Shown: piece by piece, positions 22,486-34,012 of the stretch
How the letters are laid out: each line of letters begins with the position of its first letter
How positions within the stretch are numbered: position 1 is the stretch's first letter
Origin: Oenanthe sinensis
Lineage: Eukaryota; Streptophyta; Magnoliopsida; Apiales; Apiaceae
Assembly: GCA_028671895.1 (NCBI GenBank)
Contig: JAPMAC010000221.1
Location: 3,720,001-3,784,000 of the forward strand
Direction of reading: 5' to 3'
DNA: 64,000 nucleotides
Made by a program: the position numbers and the translations under genes
The notes under the pieces: generated by a model
The model's database searches: none
Told to the model about the DNA's origin: nothing
The model's input: the letters and a program-made list of their open reading frames with translations, nothing else

Positions 22486-23794
22486 GAAACAACTTTATTG
22501 GATTGATAACTATCCATGATATTAATCAAAATACATTTTTATATCATATACTATATTCATTTTCTAAACACATATTTACCAAGGCTTGATATAATGAGAA
22601 GAATCAACTCATCATGACCTTAATATTCATACCTCCTTCCGATGAAAAATACCAGCAGCCTTGAGAACCTCAGAAAAATGTACCAATTGGTCCAGACACA
22701 TGTTGTATGTTTATCTCTGTATGTTTATCTTGTATACAGATGATACGACCTGCACCCATTAACCCAAAATTATTGTCTTGTAAAGCAGAAGATTAGGGAT
22801 TTACAACAGAACATTATAAATATGTATCCCATCTCAAGCCTACTTTCAAGAATTGCTCCATTTATAAGATTTGTGTGCCTCTCTCAGTCATCTGTGCAAT
22901 CGATTCCTTCAAAACGTCATTTACTTCTAACTTTTTAAATCAGTAGCGCACAAACTACAGGAAGACAACCTGAAAGAAGAAACCATTTTTATAGCATTTA
23001 GCCAATGAACAAAGAAGAAGAAAGCCGGGATGTAAAGTAGTTAAATGTTCAGTAGATAATTGAAGCTTTCGGTCAGTATAGGAGCACAATAACATTGTTT
23101 CAGCTCCAGATGAGTCTATCAAATGACGTTGTTACAGGATATAGAAATTGGCCAGAGAAGATTAAATAGAACTCTATTTTATAATTGAATGCTATCAAAT
23201 GAAGTTGTAAATAGAAAAATATTTCATTTGCAAGTAAACAATCATCAAATGAGCCCCTCACAGGTGTCAATATTCAGAAATTTAAAAGATATTACCTTTC
23301 CTAGTTTTGCAAGGGAAAATGGGCGTGAAGTGCATAAAGTTTATGTTTATTAGTCCATCAACAACTGGACTGTGACCTCTATGATTCACACCTACCATAA
23401 AAATACTCATTACAATTACAAGAAGAAAATAATGAACTAAAAGTAAATTATACTTATCTGACAGATAAATTGAGATTTTGGATCAACATTCCTGAGAGGT
23501 GTTCTAATAAACACTACAGTAGTAAGCATTTGACAACTGCATATTATAAAGTGAAATAATGAGAAAAAATTACAACAGGACGCACGTGATCCGATGACAT
23601 ATTATGTGATGTAATGTTCAGTACTTAATCGAGGATTATGACATGCATCATTATAAAAATAATGAGAATGGTTGGATATTGCTGTGATTATATTTAATTT
23701 GTATCTAAAAATTAGAATTGCAGAGAAAACAAAGATTTGATTAACAAAAATAAATATAAACTTGAACTTGATCATAAATTTAAATGATTGAAAA
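22486..23794. other. No recognised feature
   Basis: Intron- or intergenic-like sequence between the duplicated AMP1-like exon and the Glu-rich exon remnants. No family motif in any frame. A short stretch at about 22640-22700 (minus strand, VLKAAGIFHRKE) is coding-like but too short to assign. Confidence 0.3.
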
Positions 23795-24560
23795 CAAATC
23801 TATTGAAGTAGTTACCTCAAGTTCGCTAGCCAGATTATTGTGTTTGCTTCTAAGAGCTTCCATCATTGCACACAAAATGAAAACAATAACCAAATCTACA
23901 AATCACTCGGCCACTTCCTGAGTATCAATCTTAGGAGTTGCATCATTATCCTCACTTTTTTCAGCTTCTTTCACCAAATTTTCCGGAGCTGCAATAGCAG
24001 CCTCGGCTACTCTTATTTTTTCAGCAACCTCAACTTCTCTCTCACGATTCAGGAGTTACATCAACAGTTTCGATGGGATTGTTTTCAGCAGCCTCCTCTG
24101 TTACATTAGCCAAAGGCACACACTTAACTACTACAAAGTTTTGGATGTGCTCTCTTCAGGTGCAGGATCAAACATGCCTTGACACAAAATAAAAAGAGAT
24201 TATGATTCATAGACATGTATCAACTGAAATAGAAGAGTCATAGAAGAGTCATGATCACTTATTTACCTGCACTGTTAGCGGCATAAGCAGCGTTAATGTG
24301 GCAGTTTGGAATCAGATCTCTATCAACCTGTCTACTTTGATCTGCTTTCTTTGGTTCTGCAAGACTGACTAAATTCAAATGAGAATTACTCTCTTCATCC
24401 ATGTCGTCCAATACTTCTATGGCAGTATCAAGTTCTAGCTGTCTCTCACGATTTCGCTTTCTGATAAGCGTCAGGGTCTCTAATGAAGGGGAACACAGGC
24501 AGTCAACATTTGATGTGGCCAGTGCAATTGTTCAATTCCTATCCAGAGAATCTCTGAAGG
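23795..24560 (-). other. Exon-like, Glu-rich coding remnants of an unidentified gene
   Basis: On the minus strand, 24258-24540 is open for about 90 codons and reads through LIRKRNRERQLELDTAIEVL, DDMDEESNSHLNLVSL and NCHINAAYAANSAG, followed by GTAAAT, a good donor site. About 80 bases on, after a pyrimidine-poor gap, MFDPAPEESTSK begins. Then Glu/Ala-rich sequence (VTEEAAENNPIETVDVTP; VAEKIRVAEAAIAAPENL) runs to about 23890, but with frame changes. It has the composition of a charged, possibly coiled-coil host protein. I do not recognise the family. It may be a neighbour of the AMP1-like pseudogene or an upstream part of a chimeric gene. Confidence 0.4.
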
Positions 24561-25005
24561 ACCATTATAAATTAGAAGAGTATCAAATTGCATCTTATAT
24601 GGTTTCTACAGGTATCAGCATGCAAACAATGTTTAAACTTTGAACTGTGTAATCATTAGTTTAATTAGTTGGCACAAATAATTTGGAAAGAAAGAAAGCA
24701 AATAAAGTGCACCCAAAATTAGTTGAAAGAGAAAAATTGTACTTCAATAAAGGGCACCCAAAATAAGTCAAGAACAAATTGTCCAGGTATGAGATCCATG
24801 GATTGGCAGCAAACTTCGTGGTACTCAGAACATTGTCCGCAACTTGCTTTCATCCTCGTCCTAATATAATCAATAAAACCATCAGTAAGATAGCTTAAAC
24901 ACTGTTATAGATGAATTCTGCGTCGCTTGTGTCGGAGTTAATTTGCTCTTTGCCAGCTTTGTATTCTGTTTAAAAGTATGTCCATTTCCGTCTATGCCCG
25001 GAGAA

Positions 25006-26308
25006 TGTGCTAAAAATATTAATTTTAAAATTATCGCAAGTGCACGATTTCGTTTGAGTATTTTAAGTTTCGAATCACAATGACTAAATTAATTTTGTAA
25101 TCCTTAAAATTTAATTTAGGCGAATTAGAAAATTTAATTTTAAGATGAATTTTGTTTATACTAATAAAAGGAAAAAAACAAGTAAGCTAGTAAACTATAT
25201 CTAAAAAAAAATTAAAGATCATATTTTAATACTACTAAAATTATATCTAAAACTAAAAAATCACAATTAAACTACTAATGGAGAGAAACCTAAACTTAAA
25301 TTATTAAACACACTAATAAAATTGAACTTTAAAAATGAGTTTAATATTAAAAGTGACATTTAAGTAACCTCAAACCAAACTAACATAAAACATCCATAAG
25401 CTCTAGTCAACAACCAACTAATAAAAGTAGATCTAAATGTTATGTGAATCAAACTCACTAATAGAATTGAAATTTAATAGGGGCTCAACCACAAAATATA
25501 AAAAAGAAAAGTAGATCTAAAAAGAAAAAAGATAAAATGCAAGTAGAAAGAGAAACTAAGATCTACAATCTCGAATCAAGAACCAACAATAACAAAGTTA
25601 AAGATCTAAAATTATTAAACCCACATTTAAAATAGAGATTTAAAGAGGCTCATGACAAGATAATAAAGAGTAAAACTAAGAAGTAAAGTAGAGAGATGAA
25701 GTAAACTAGATCTAGAATATTAATCTAAAGGGCTCCTTTCATTTTCCAAGTATACAACTTGTGATACTTAGAAAGATATCATAGTCATAAATTTAAAGAA
25801 GATAAGATGGAGACTAGCATAAAAGAAACTAAGACTTATAAAAGATGAAGATGAAGACTAGAATAAAAGAAAATAAGGACTTGCATTAATATAAAAAGTG
25901 TTTACAATATTTGAGAGAGCTGAAAACTAGATCTAGAAAATTGAAAGAGAGGCTACTACTAAAACTAGGGTAAACTAAAGTTGAGAATACAATGGGAGAA
26001 GGGGAGTATTTATATGACAAAATTAGGGTATTGGGTAAATCTTAACCCTTCATCTCTATCCATCCACTTGTCCTTTGCTTTGGCTCCAAGTATAGCTTGA
26101 TGGCTTGAAAATGGCTTGATGGCTTGCCTCAAACTTTACTTCTTTTATTTTCTTGCTCTTTTCTCCCATTTTCTTCCTTTTTTTTCTTTTTTTCTTCTTA
26201 TTTAATCAAATATCTACAAAATTATGAAAATGCATCAAATTAATTAATTAAAAATACTAAGGCAAACAATAAATAGGTATAAGAATATGCAAAAATATGC
26301 ACTAATCA
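25006..26308 (-). mobile_element. Probable non-autonomous LTR fragment, unclassified
   Basis: The minus strand begins TGATTAGTGCATATTTTTGC at 26308 and ends near TTTAGCACA at 25006, with ATCGCAAGTGCACGA (read on the + strand) near the left end. This combination is familiar from long, gene-poor LTR repeats of plants, and the stretch is non-coding. No target duplication matches at these edges and no internal region is identified, so the boundaries are provisional. Confidence 0.35.
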
Positions 26309-26909
26309 CTACCAATCCCGATTGAATGTGATAGGTCCATATTACTCTCCCGTTGACCTCGAAGGGGAGTTATGATATATTGATAACCCTCGCAGGAGAG
26401 TTATGATATGTTGTTAACCTTATCTTGGAAGATCATTTTCTTGTTTTCAAGTTGGTTTCCCTCGTTTTCGGATTTAGGACGTGACATATATTTGCGGTCG
26501 ATCTAGTACTGACCTCCAACCAAGGTATCTGGAAAATAGCTATAACAGATCAGTCTGAGCTCACAGTTTCTGGGTCAGTGTCGGATTCATGAAGTCCTTG
26601 GATTTTATAATGGGCTTTGACCTATCCATACAAGCCCGAATATAGACTCCTCTTCCAGGAAGGTTTCACTTGCCTTTGTCGTATTTGATTCGAAAAAGTA
26701 AACTTGTTTCCTAACGGGCATCTCCTTTTCTAATAATTACGTGGGTTTGATCCTCTATTTTCCCTATAGATAGAGGTACGTAGGCACATTGTTGGGGGTC
26801 GGAATTATTAGAGCTCACAGCCGTCAGAGAACAAAATTTTAATTATTCTGAAACCTAGCAATCTCAGCCCCCATTTCATACAGACCTCCACACTCTAGTG
26901 ATAACTCAG
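26309..26909. other. No gene seen between repeats
   Basis: More GC-balanced than its surroundings (e.g. two copies of a GGGGAGTTATGATATRTTG-like phrase at 26365-26420, and GAGGTACGTAGGCACAT near 26775). It resembles internal leader sequence of an LTR element, but I cannot assign it. Confidence 0.25.
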
Positions 26910-28086
26910 TGTTATTTCCCTTAAGTACAAGAAGTTTGTAGGGGGTTTGAATACAAACTTAAGAATTATTTCAAATTGTTTCGGATTTAAGTTTGTTCAA
27001 TAATAATGTTTAGAAAGATTAACCAAAGAGGAAGAACTAGAAGTGTTAAAAGAAACTTGAAAACAAATCTATTTAAAATTACTAATGGTTTGGTTTTTCC
27101 ACTAGTAAATGTTTTTGCTTTCGATTAACCTTGGTCTTAGAATCAAGTTGCTTATAACATAAAAAATAGAATAGAGAAAAGCACTACAGATAATTATATA
27201 TTTCTCTAATGTGTTATTTTTGTTCCACTTTCTTATTTTTGCTACAATGAACTGTTAAACTATATATAGCAGCTCATTTCTACTTCTATTTTCTATCGAT
27301 TGATAAAATGGAAAAAATACATTTTACAATGTTTACAATAGAATGTAGCTACTTTCACAATCTTCATAGGCTTTTGCCTTATTCTGGACAAGTCTTTGTC
27401 TTGATCTTCTCCTTGAAAACTGTGTTCCCTTGAAAGTCTTCACAGTTCTATCAGAACTGTCTTCCATTGATTTAGACTCCTGCAAAGATCCCTTTCATTT
27501 GCCTTTAGCTATCTTGGAAAATTTTGATCAACTGATAAATGTTGTGAAACTTATCAGTTGAGCCTTCTTTGTTTATCTATTGATGGATAAGTTATCCATT
27601 GATCAATTAATGTATCAATGGATATTTGAGCATCCATCGATTCCCATATCAATTAATTGTCTTTTATCCATTGATTGTGATCCATTGATTTGACTTTTAT
27701 TGACCTTTTATCCATAGATTGATCATCCATATCCATTGACTCTTTTATCCGTTTATCACTTCATTTGAGAGAATTTTGACTTAGAATATTTACACTTTGT
27801 TAACCATTCTTCACATCCGTTCATGAGCTATCAATCGAAGCCAATAAACATCAGTTGATTAGATGATCACATTCATCGACATATAACAATCAATTAATAA
27901 CATAAAGGAATTCTAAATCATCGTTACAATCCATTTTATCAGTTGATTAACAAAATCTTCAACTGATAAATGGTTCCCTAGTCAATGGATATTTATAGAT
28001 CATATATCCGTTGATCAGTTACAAAATTAAGATTAAAATTACAATTCTAGGTAATTTGTTTTCATCATATAACATGATTCCTAACA
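26910..28086 (-). mobile_element. Copia-3a 3' LTR
   Basis: 1177 bp, minus strand TGTTAGGAATCATG ... GGGAAATAACA, aligning with both Copia-3b LTRs. A TATA-like GCTATATATAGT lies at about 27260-27271 (minus strand). 27480-28030 is packed with ATCCATTGAT and TATCAGTTGA type motifs. Left flank CTCAG (26905-26909) would be the target duplication; its partner is out of view. Confidence 0.88.
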
Positions 28087-28103
28087 ATCTCCCCCTATTT
28101 ATG
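28087..28103 (-). promoter_or_regulatory. Polypurine tract of Copia-3a
   Basis: Minus strand AAATAGGGGGAGAT directly abuts the LTR start TGTTAGGAAT. It primes plus-strand DNA synthesis and fixes element orientation. Identical at 45827-45843 in Copia-3b. Confidence 0.85.
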
Positions 28104-28259
28104 AATATGAATAATAATCATAAATCTAGGTTGATGATAACAAAAAAACCTAAAATATTTATCAATATAATGAGAATCATAAATTGACAAATAAAAAAAA
28201 TGAGACTAGAGGTACCGGTATCATGTGATTTCTGAGAAGAATTTTGATGGTCTTGACTT

Positions 28260-29700
28260 GTCTAGTTTTTTCTCTTCCTCTTGCTAGACTCAGCCATTTT
28301 CCTTTTCTCATTCTCTTATATTTGCATGTATAGTGACCCCTTAAGTATCTTCTCATCTTCAATACTATGGTCCAGTTGACTTGCCAAGTAATTCAGCTTC
28401 AGGTTTGGCAATTTCCTGATTTCCTTGCAAATATCAATGTTTCTTTCCTTGCCATCCCTATCTGTGTAGAGCATCATGTAGAAAGGCTCATGGAGAACTT
28501 TTCTTCCTTCAGGATTCCAGATTTTTATTACTTCCTCCTTTTCTTCTTGAATTGGAGCCTCTCCCATGGTGGTCATCATCTGTAAGATATCCTTGGTTAG
28601 TCCTTGAGTCAAATAGTAATTTCTGTTGAAAAGAGTATAAATTTTCCTCAGAGTTGCATAGTCCTATTCCACCACCTGTAAAAATGTAAAGGTGAGACGT
28701 AAACCATCTTCATATTCAAGGTGAAGAAGATCCGCACCCCTCTTCTTTTGGCCTCTTGTAGCAATTAATCCTTGTGATCTAATTGGGATGTAATTACTTG
28801 CCTTTGACTGGAACAGTTCTACTTCTCTTAGTTGATCACTGTCAGTCCTTTGAATCTTTGTCTCTTTCGGCTGTTTCTCCTTAGCCACTTCATCTTTATC
28901 AATGTTTAACTTTCTCTTTACTCCTACAGGCTTTGAGGATATGTTTGCTCTTTGTTTTATCCTTGATTTCTTCTCAGCATTTTTCCTTCTTGTTTCAAGA
29001 ATCCTTTCATTTTCTTCATCAATTTGCTTTTGAAGAATCATGGCCAATTCCTCTCCTGCCTACTTCTTCCTCTCGATATCTTTGAATCCAACAATTATTG
29101 CATTGTGCAATAAATTCTCACCTGCACCTGAGATAGTCTTCTTTTTCTTTTCATCTTCAATCATTGTTCATTTCCCCTTCCTATCTCCAGGCTAGGAGTT
29201 TCATTCATTCAACCTTATTCCTCAAACCTCAAGAGATTCAACAACTACAATTTCAGAGATTGACCTTGTTGGCAATGAAGTAGTTGATGTGATCTCCATT
29301 GGCTTTTCTGCATTGATGGCCTTGTTCTTCCTTTTAAGTGCTTCAAATTTCTGAACAATTTGCTTGGCCAATTTTCTTTTCTTAGCTAATGAATCCTTCT
29401 TGGATATAACAGCTTCAGATGCTTTGATTTGATTTTCCACTTCCCTCCTTAAGTCATCAGCATTTTCATTTTCTTTATTCCCCTTTTTGTTATCAGCAAC
29501 AATATCCAAAGGTTGAGAAGAGGAAGGTGTATCTAATAATCTGCTAAGAAGCTTGACTTGGGTGACTTGATTGGCCAGAATTTGATTCATGCTAATCTCC
29601 ATGGCACTAACCCTCTTTTCCAATTCCATAACCTTGTCCTTGATTGTGTACTCAATGTCAAGCCTTTGATTGATTCTGCCCATGACAGTAAAACTGATTC
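28260..29700 (-). pseudogene. Copia-3a accessory 3' frame, C-terminal half
   Basis: Pieces at 29222-29683, 28664-29047 and 28316-28612 on the minus strand align with 46005-47350 of Copia-3b. In order: a coiled-coil segment (VMELEKRVSAMEISMNQIL, then LLSRLLDTPSSSQPLDIVAD), Lys/Glu-rich sequence (SLAKKRKLAKQIVQKFEALK), a KRKLNIDKD basic patch, and a C-terminal region (IKIWNPEGRKVLHEPFYMML, KLPNLKLNYLASQLD, ILKGSL). Stops and frame changes separate the pieces. No enzyme motif is visible. The right end is broken by the Copia-2b LTR near 29734. Confidence 0.72.
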
Positions 29701-29733
29701 CTGACCTACTTCAACTCATTATTAATTCCTGTG

Positions 29734-31563
29734 TGTTGGAGATCACGAAGCTATATGAATAGTAATCGTGATAACTCAACAGTAAAACAGGACAAGTAAA
29801 TAATACTACGCCTACACAGAAATCAGGAAAAAATTAAGACAAGGCAAATATAGTGAATCAAGACAGTAGAAGAAGTTTTAAAGTCTACTACAGGTCACTG
29901 AGAGAAGTTCATTAATATATTCAAGCCTCAGTGAAAAATAATATATAAAGACTTTCAGGGTTTCAGAAGTGTTGAAGATTCAGTATAGAAATGCCACAAG
30001 AAAATTTCAGTGTACCAGCATTGATTGAAGATAGACAGTGTTCAAAGCATAGGAATCTAGAAGGGTGAAGACAAAGGTTAAAGAAGACAGCTGCAGTCTT
30101 GAAGTAATACTCATTGAAAGAAGTTCATTCATGTGTTCAAATGTTAGTGAAGAATAGAGAATGAAGTATTCAAGATTGTGGTAATAATGGAGACGTTATC
30201 GAAGTACTAGAAAAGATTCTAGCGAAAGTACTATGTTTATCAACAGTCAGTGTTCGAAGCAATGCAACAGTCCAAGGTTAATCAGCTGAAACAGAACAGA
30301 AGTCAAGGGAATTTAATTCAGTGTTAGTCGTTTGTGAACCAGACCAGTGCACTAAGCATCAGCACAACAAGGAGAGAATTACTTTGATTTATCAAAAGAA
30401 ATTTAGTTAATCAAGCCAGAAGAGTAAAAACCAAGTGGTAAATACTACAAGCATTTCAAGAAATTGGTTAAGGCAAGTATTACTACATTTTATGGCTCTT
30501 ACACTCTTGAAGCACTCTAGAGGCGCAACAAAATATATTCAAGGCGCAAAGAAAGTCCAAGGAAAGTTTCAAAGGCAGTTTGTGGTGCCTACACACTGCA
30601 TCTAGAGTGTAGGTGCAACAAACAAGATTGACGCAAGAAAAATCAACTCAAGGATTCTAAGGGACTTAGTGGCGCCTACATAAGGGTTGCAGAGTGTAGG
30701 CGCAACAAAATCAGTATAAGGCACATCATAGTCATTTGGTGGCGCCTGCACAAGGGATTGAGAGTGCAGGCGCAACAAGACTACTTAGTGGTGCAACAAA
30801 CTTCTATTTGAAGGATACTAAGTACAATGTTGCACTTATACAAAGCATAACACAGTAGAGGCGCAACAAAAGTCTATGGGCGCAACAAAACTATCTGGTG
30901 GCACATACACACCATTCACACTCTACAGGCACAAGAAAGGACTTGAAACACTGAGAAGCAAATCAATTTTAATTGATTTGAAAAGTCTACACATATAAAC
31001 AAAATGACGTCCTCATTTTGATCAGTTGTTGATTGACTGAAAAGTTGAAATATACAACCATACAGAGAGAATATTGAAGCCGGAGAAGAAGAAGTCACAA
31101 AGCCATATTCACACCTTCTTCACCGGAGTTTTATATTCTAGCCGGTTCATTATGTTACAAATACATAGGGCTATTGTAAAACACTCTCTGTTAGCTTGAT
31201 TCCGTTAGTACAAACACATAGTCAAATATTGTATAGGGATTTAGCTATATCTCTTTGTAGAAGCAAAGAACTAATTTATTCTTTGGAAACCAATTATATT
31301 TTTAACTGGGTGTAGCAACCTCAGGGTTTATATATGAAAGATATATTCTCCGAAACTTGTCTCGTTAAATTACTTGCTAATTTTCTTGAACCTAATTGAT
31401 TTATCCGGACACAGAGAAAATTAGTAGGCAGCTCACCTAAACAGTACAAATGGCCAAACCCACTCTGAAATAATAATTTATTTATCCACAAATTCCGAAA
31501 AGAATTTAAATTATTGTGAGTATCGTATTCAACCCCGCTTTTACGATACTTCGGGACCCAACA
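29734..31563 (+). mobile_element. Copia-2b 5' LTR
   Basis: 1830 bp, TGTTGGAGATCACG ... TACTTCGGGACCCAACA. It aligns inverted with 15179-16853. It is longer than that copy mainly because of added GGCGCC hairpin units at 30582-30938. Confidence 0.9.
30582..30938 (+). repeat. Imperfect inverted-repeat units (GGCGCCTACA ... TGTAGGCGC) in the Copia-2b LTR
   Basis: Units of about 42 bp at 30582-30622, 30669-30710, 30739-30780 and a decayed one at 30898-30938. Each starts GTGGYGCCT and ends AGGYGCAACAA, so the arms pair. The unit at 30739 has a perfect 10-bp stem GCGCCTGCAC/GTGCAGGCGC, while the unit at 30669 has GCGCCTACA/TGTAGGCGC. The A-T pair in one is G-C in the other, on both arms. Confidence 0.8.
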
Positions 31564-31565
31564 AT

Positions 31566-31577
31566 TGGTATCAGAGC
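31566..31577 (+). promoter_or_regulatory. Primer-binding site of Copia-2b
   Basis: TGGTATCAGAGC, two bases after the LTR end CCCAACA: a perfect match to the plant Copia initiator Met tRNA site. Confidence 0.93.
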
Positions 31578-31677
31578 CTATTGATTGATATACAAATCAG
31601 GATTTGTAACTCAGTGAAGCTCACCAAGCCCAAGCTGCTTACTCAAAAGGAGGTCTTGTTAAATAAGTTTAATTATA

Positions 31678-32070
31678 AAATTTTAATAAGTTTATTTTAT
31701 AAACTTTTATAAAATTTATTTTATAAACTTTTATTAGTTTATATTATAAATTTTAATTAATTTGTTTTATAAATTTATTATTAAATTTATTTTATAAACT
31801 TTTATAAAATTTATTTTATAAACTTTTATTTGTTTATATTATAAATTTTAATTAGTTTGTTTTATAAACTTATTATTAAATTTATTTTATAAACTTTTAT
31901 AAAATTTGTTTTATAAACTTTTTTTTGTTTATATTATAAATTTTAATCAGTTTATTTTATAAATTTAATATTAAATTTATTTTATAAACTTTTATAAAAT
32001 TTGTTTTATAAACTTTTATTAGTTTATTTTATAAATTTTAATTAGTTTATTTTATAAATTTTATAAAAGA
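31678..32070. repeat. About 95-bp AT-only tandem repeat in Copia-2b leader
   Basis: About four units built from TTTATTTTATAAACTTTTAT and TTTATATTATAAATTTTAAT words. The inverted counterpart is 14640-15075. It lies between the primer site and gag, where an RNA leader would be. Confidence 0.78.
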
Positions 32071-33224
32071 TTTTTTAAACTATTTAATTTGGTACATCTT
32101 ACTCGACCATGTTGATAATTCACTCGACCAATAGCTTGTCAATTGCATCAATTTGCACGCGCAGCGCCACGAAAAGAGGTGCCACAAATTGAACATCCAC
32201 ACGCGGAATCAAGGTTTGTAGATGAAGATTTTTCTGGGTATTGAAGATAAATAAAATTGACTGAAGATTATTCGATGAAGTTAATTCTGGAACAGGTTGA
32301 AGAATATGTGGTATTAATTTCCTCAGAGGTTTACTCCATAGGATCCTACTATTTATTCAGATGCTGCAAAAGAAGAGATTAATTTGGGTACAGTTTTTGG
32401 TTATTTTGAGTTGTATTTTTGGATAAAAAACTTAGGGGTTAAAGTAGTGAAGCAGAACAGACTGGACTACCTGGCATCTCTGTACAAGCCTTAACGATTA
32501 TTGTACAGGGAGATTATAGGAAGTTCGTGCTAACACTGCAGATCATCTGGAACACAGGATTACAGCCAACATGGATTTTAGGATACAACCACATTGTCTA
32601 TAGAAGACCTGTATGTGCTGAAGGCCTATAAACTAGAACATAAGTTGAAGAAGATAATATTTGGTAAAGCAGTTTGTTAGCATATCTACTATATTTGTGA
32701 CCCAGGAATCAAATTTATTTGAAGTCAAGGTTGAGAACCTCCGAACAGAATCGAATTGATCCAAGAAGCTGAATTGAAGATGTTGTAGCTCAAGGTGTTA
32801 AATCTTATACTTTGGAATAACCTGAGAACTGGATTGCAAGTCAAGCCTGCAGGGCAACAGGAAGTTCAGCGACATCAGATTCAGACGGAATCCCAATTCT
32901 TAATCTAAGGTCGTTACCTTATGATTCCGTAAAGGAGATTTTCAAGACCAGTTCAAGATGCGGTTGCAAGACAGGAATGGTTTATATGTGAAAGACAAGA
33001 TCAAGGGTTTGCTACACAGTTTGTAGAAGCCTGTACAAGCAAAAGATGACAGATACTGTGTTGGGTTGAAGTAGGAATCTCAGGCATTAGTGAGGATACA
33101 ACAAGGGAAAGCATTTGTTGGTGATGTTAAATGCAAGGCTGATTCTATCAGTGATAGTGGTGAACCAAATGGATATTTGGCATCAATGATCGACACTGGA
33201 AATGAATCACTAAGAACTTCACAG

Positions 33225-34012
33225 GTACACATTCTAACTAGTATACTTTTATCTAATTCAGAACTGTATGATTATTAGGTATTGAAATGTATTATATTCA
33301 TGTGAGCATGTTAGCATCTTAGGACTTAAATGCTTAATTGATTGCTAAAAATAAAATTGCATGCTAGGATTAATGAGTTTAAATAAGTACATTTCATACT
33401 TGATTATCTATGCAGTAAAATGAATATCTAGAATTAGATAGGGTGTTCTAGACGGTTAGGTGTATCCCTGAACATTTATTGGAACTTGATTTAAATCTTA
33501 TGTGATTTAATACCTCTGTTAATGTTGTGAAAATTGCTAATAGACAAACAAGTCATAGATCATATATTTCATATGTACTCTTAAATGACTTGATAAGTGT
33601 ATGTAGAATTTGATATTGCTAATAATGTCTTATTTAAATATTCTGCATATTCTTGAAATTTTTTATATGCTTATTTTTATATGATTTATTTTACTCACAT
33701 AGTTGCACTTAAATGTCATATTAGATAATGTATTGCTTGTTAGGGGTAAGATGGTATAATTATCTAAGTAGTCAGTAACATTTGTTGATTCGAGGATTAA
33801 TCTAAAACTGACTTAAGTAATTAGAGATAGTTAAAATGTTACACAACAACAGATATGGATTAAACAGAATTAGTAATTAATTTGTTAGTTCTTCTATCCA
33901 TGTGATTTATGCATATTGAAGCTGTTCTTACCACTATAGACAGTAATATATCTAACCCATCTGGACTCAATTGAAGTTGAGTACCAAGAAGCTTAATCAT
34001 TTGTGATTGCAG
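33225..34012 (+). other. Intron-like block between Gag and protease of Copia-2b
   Basis: 788 bp beginning GTACAC after CTTCACAG and ending TGATTGCAG just before protease-type sequence. AT-rich, many stops, no domain. The same boundaries occur in Copia-2a (12271-13078). Confidence 0.42.
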
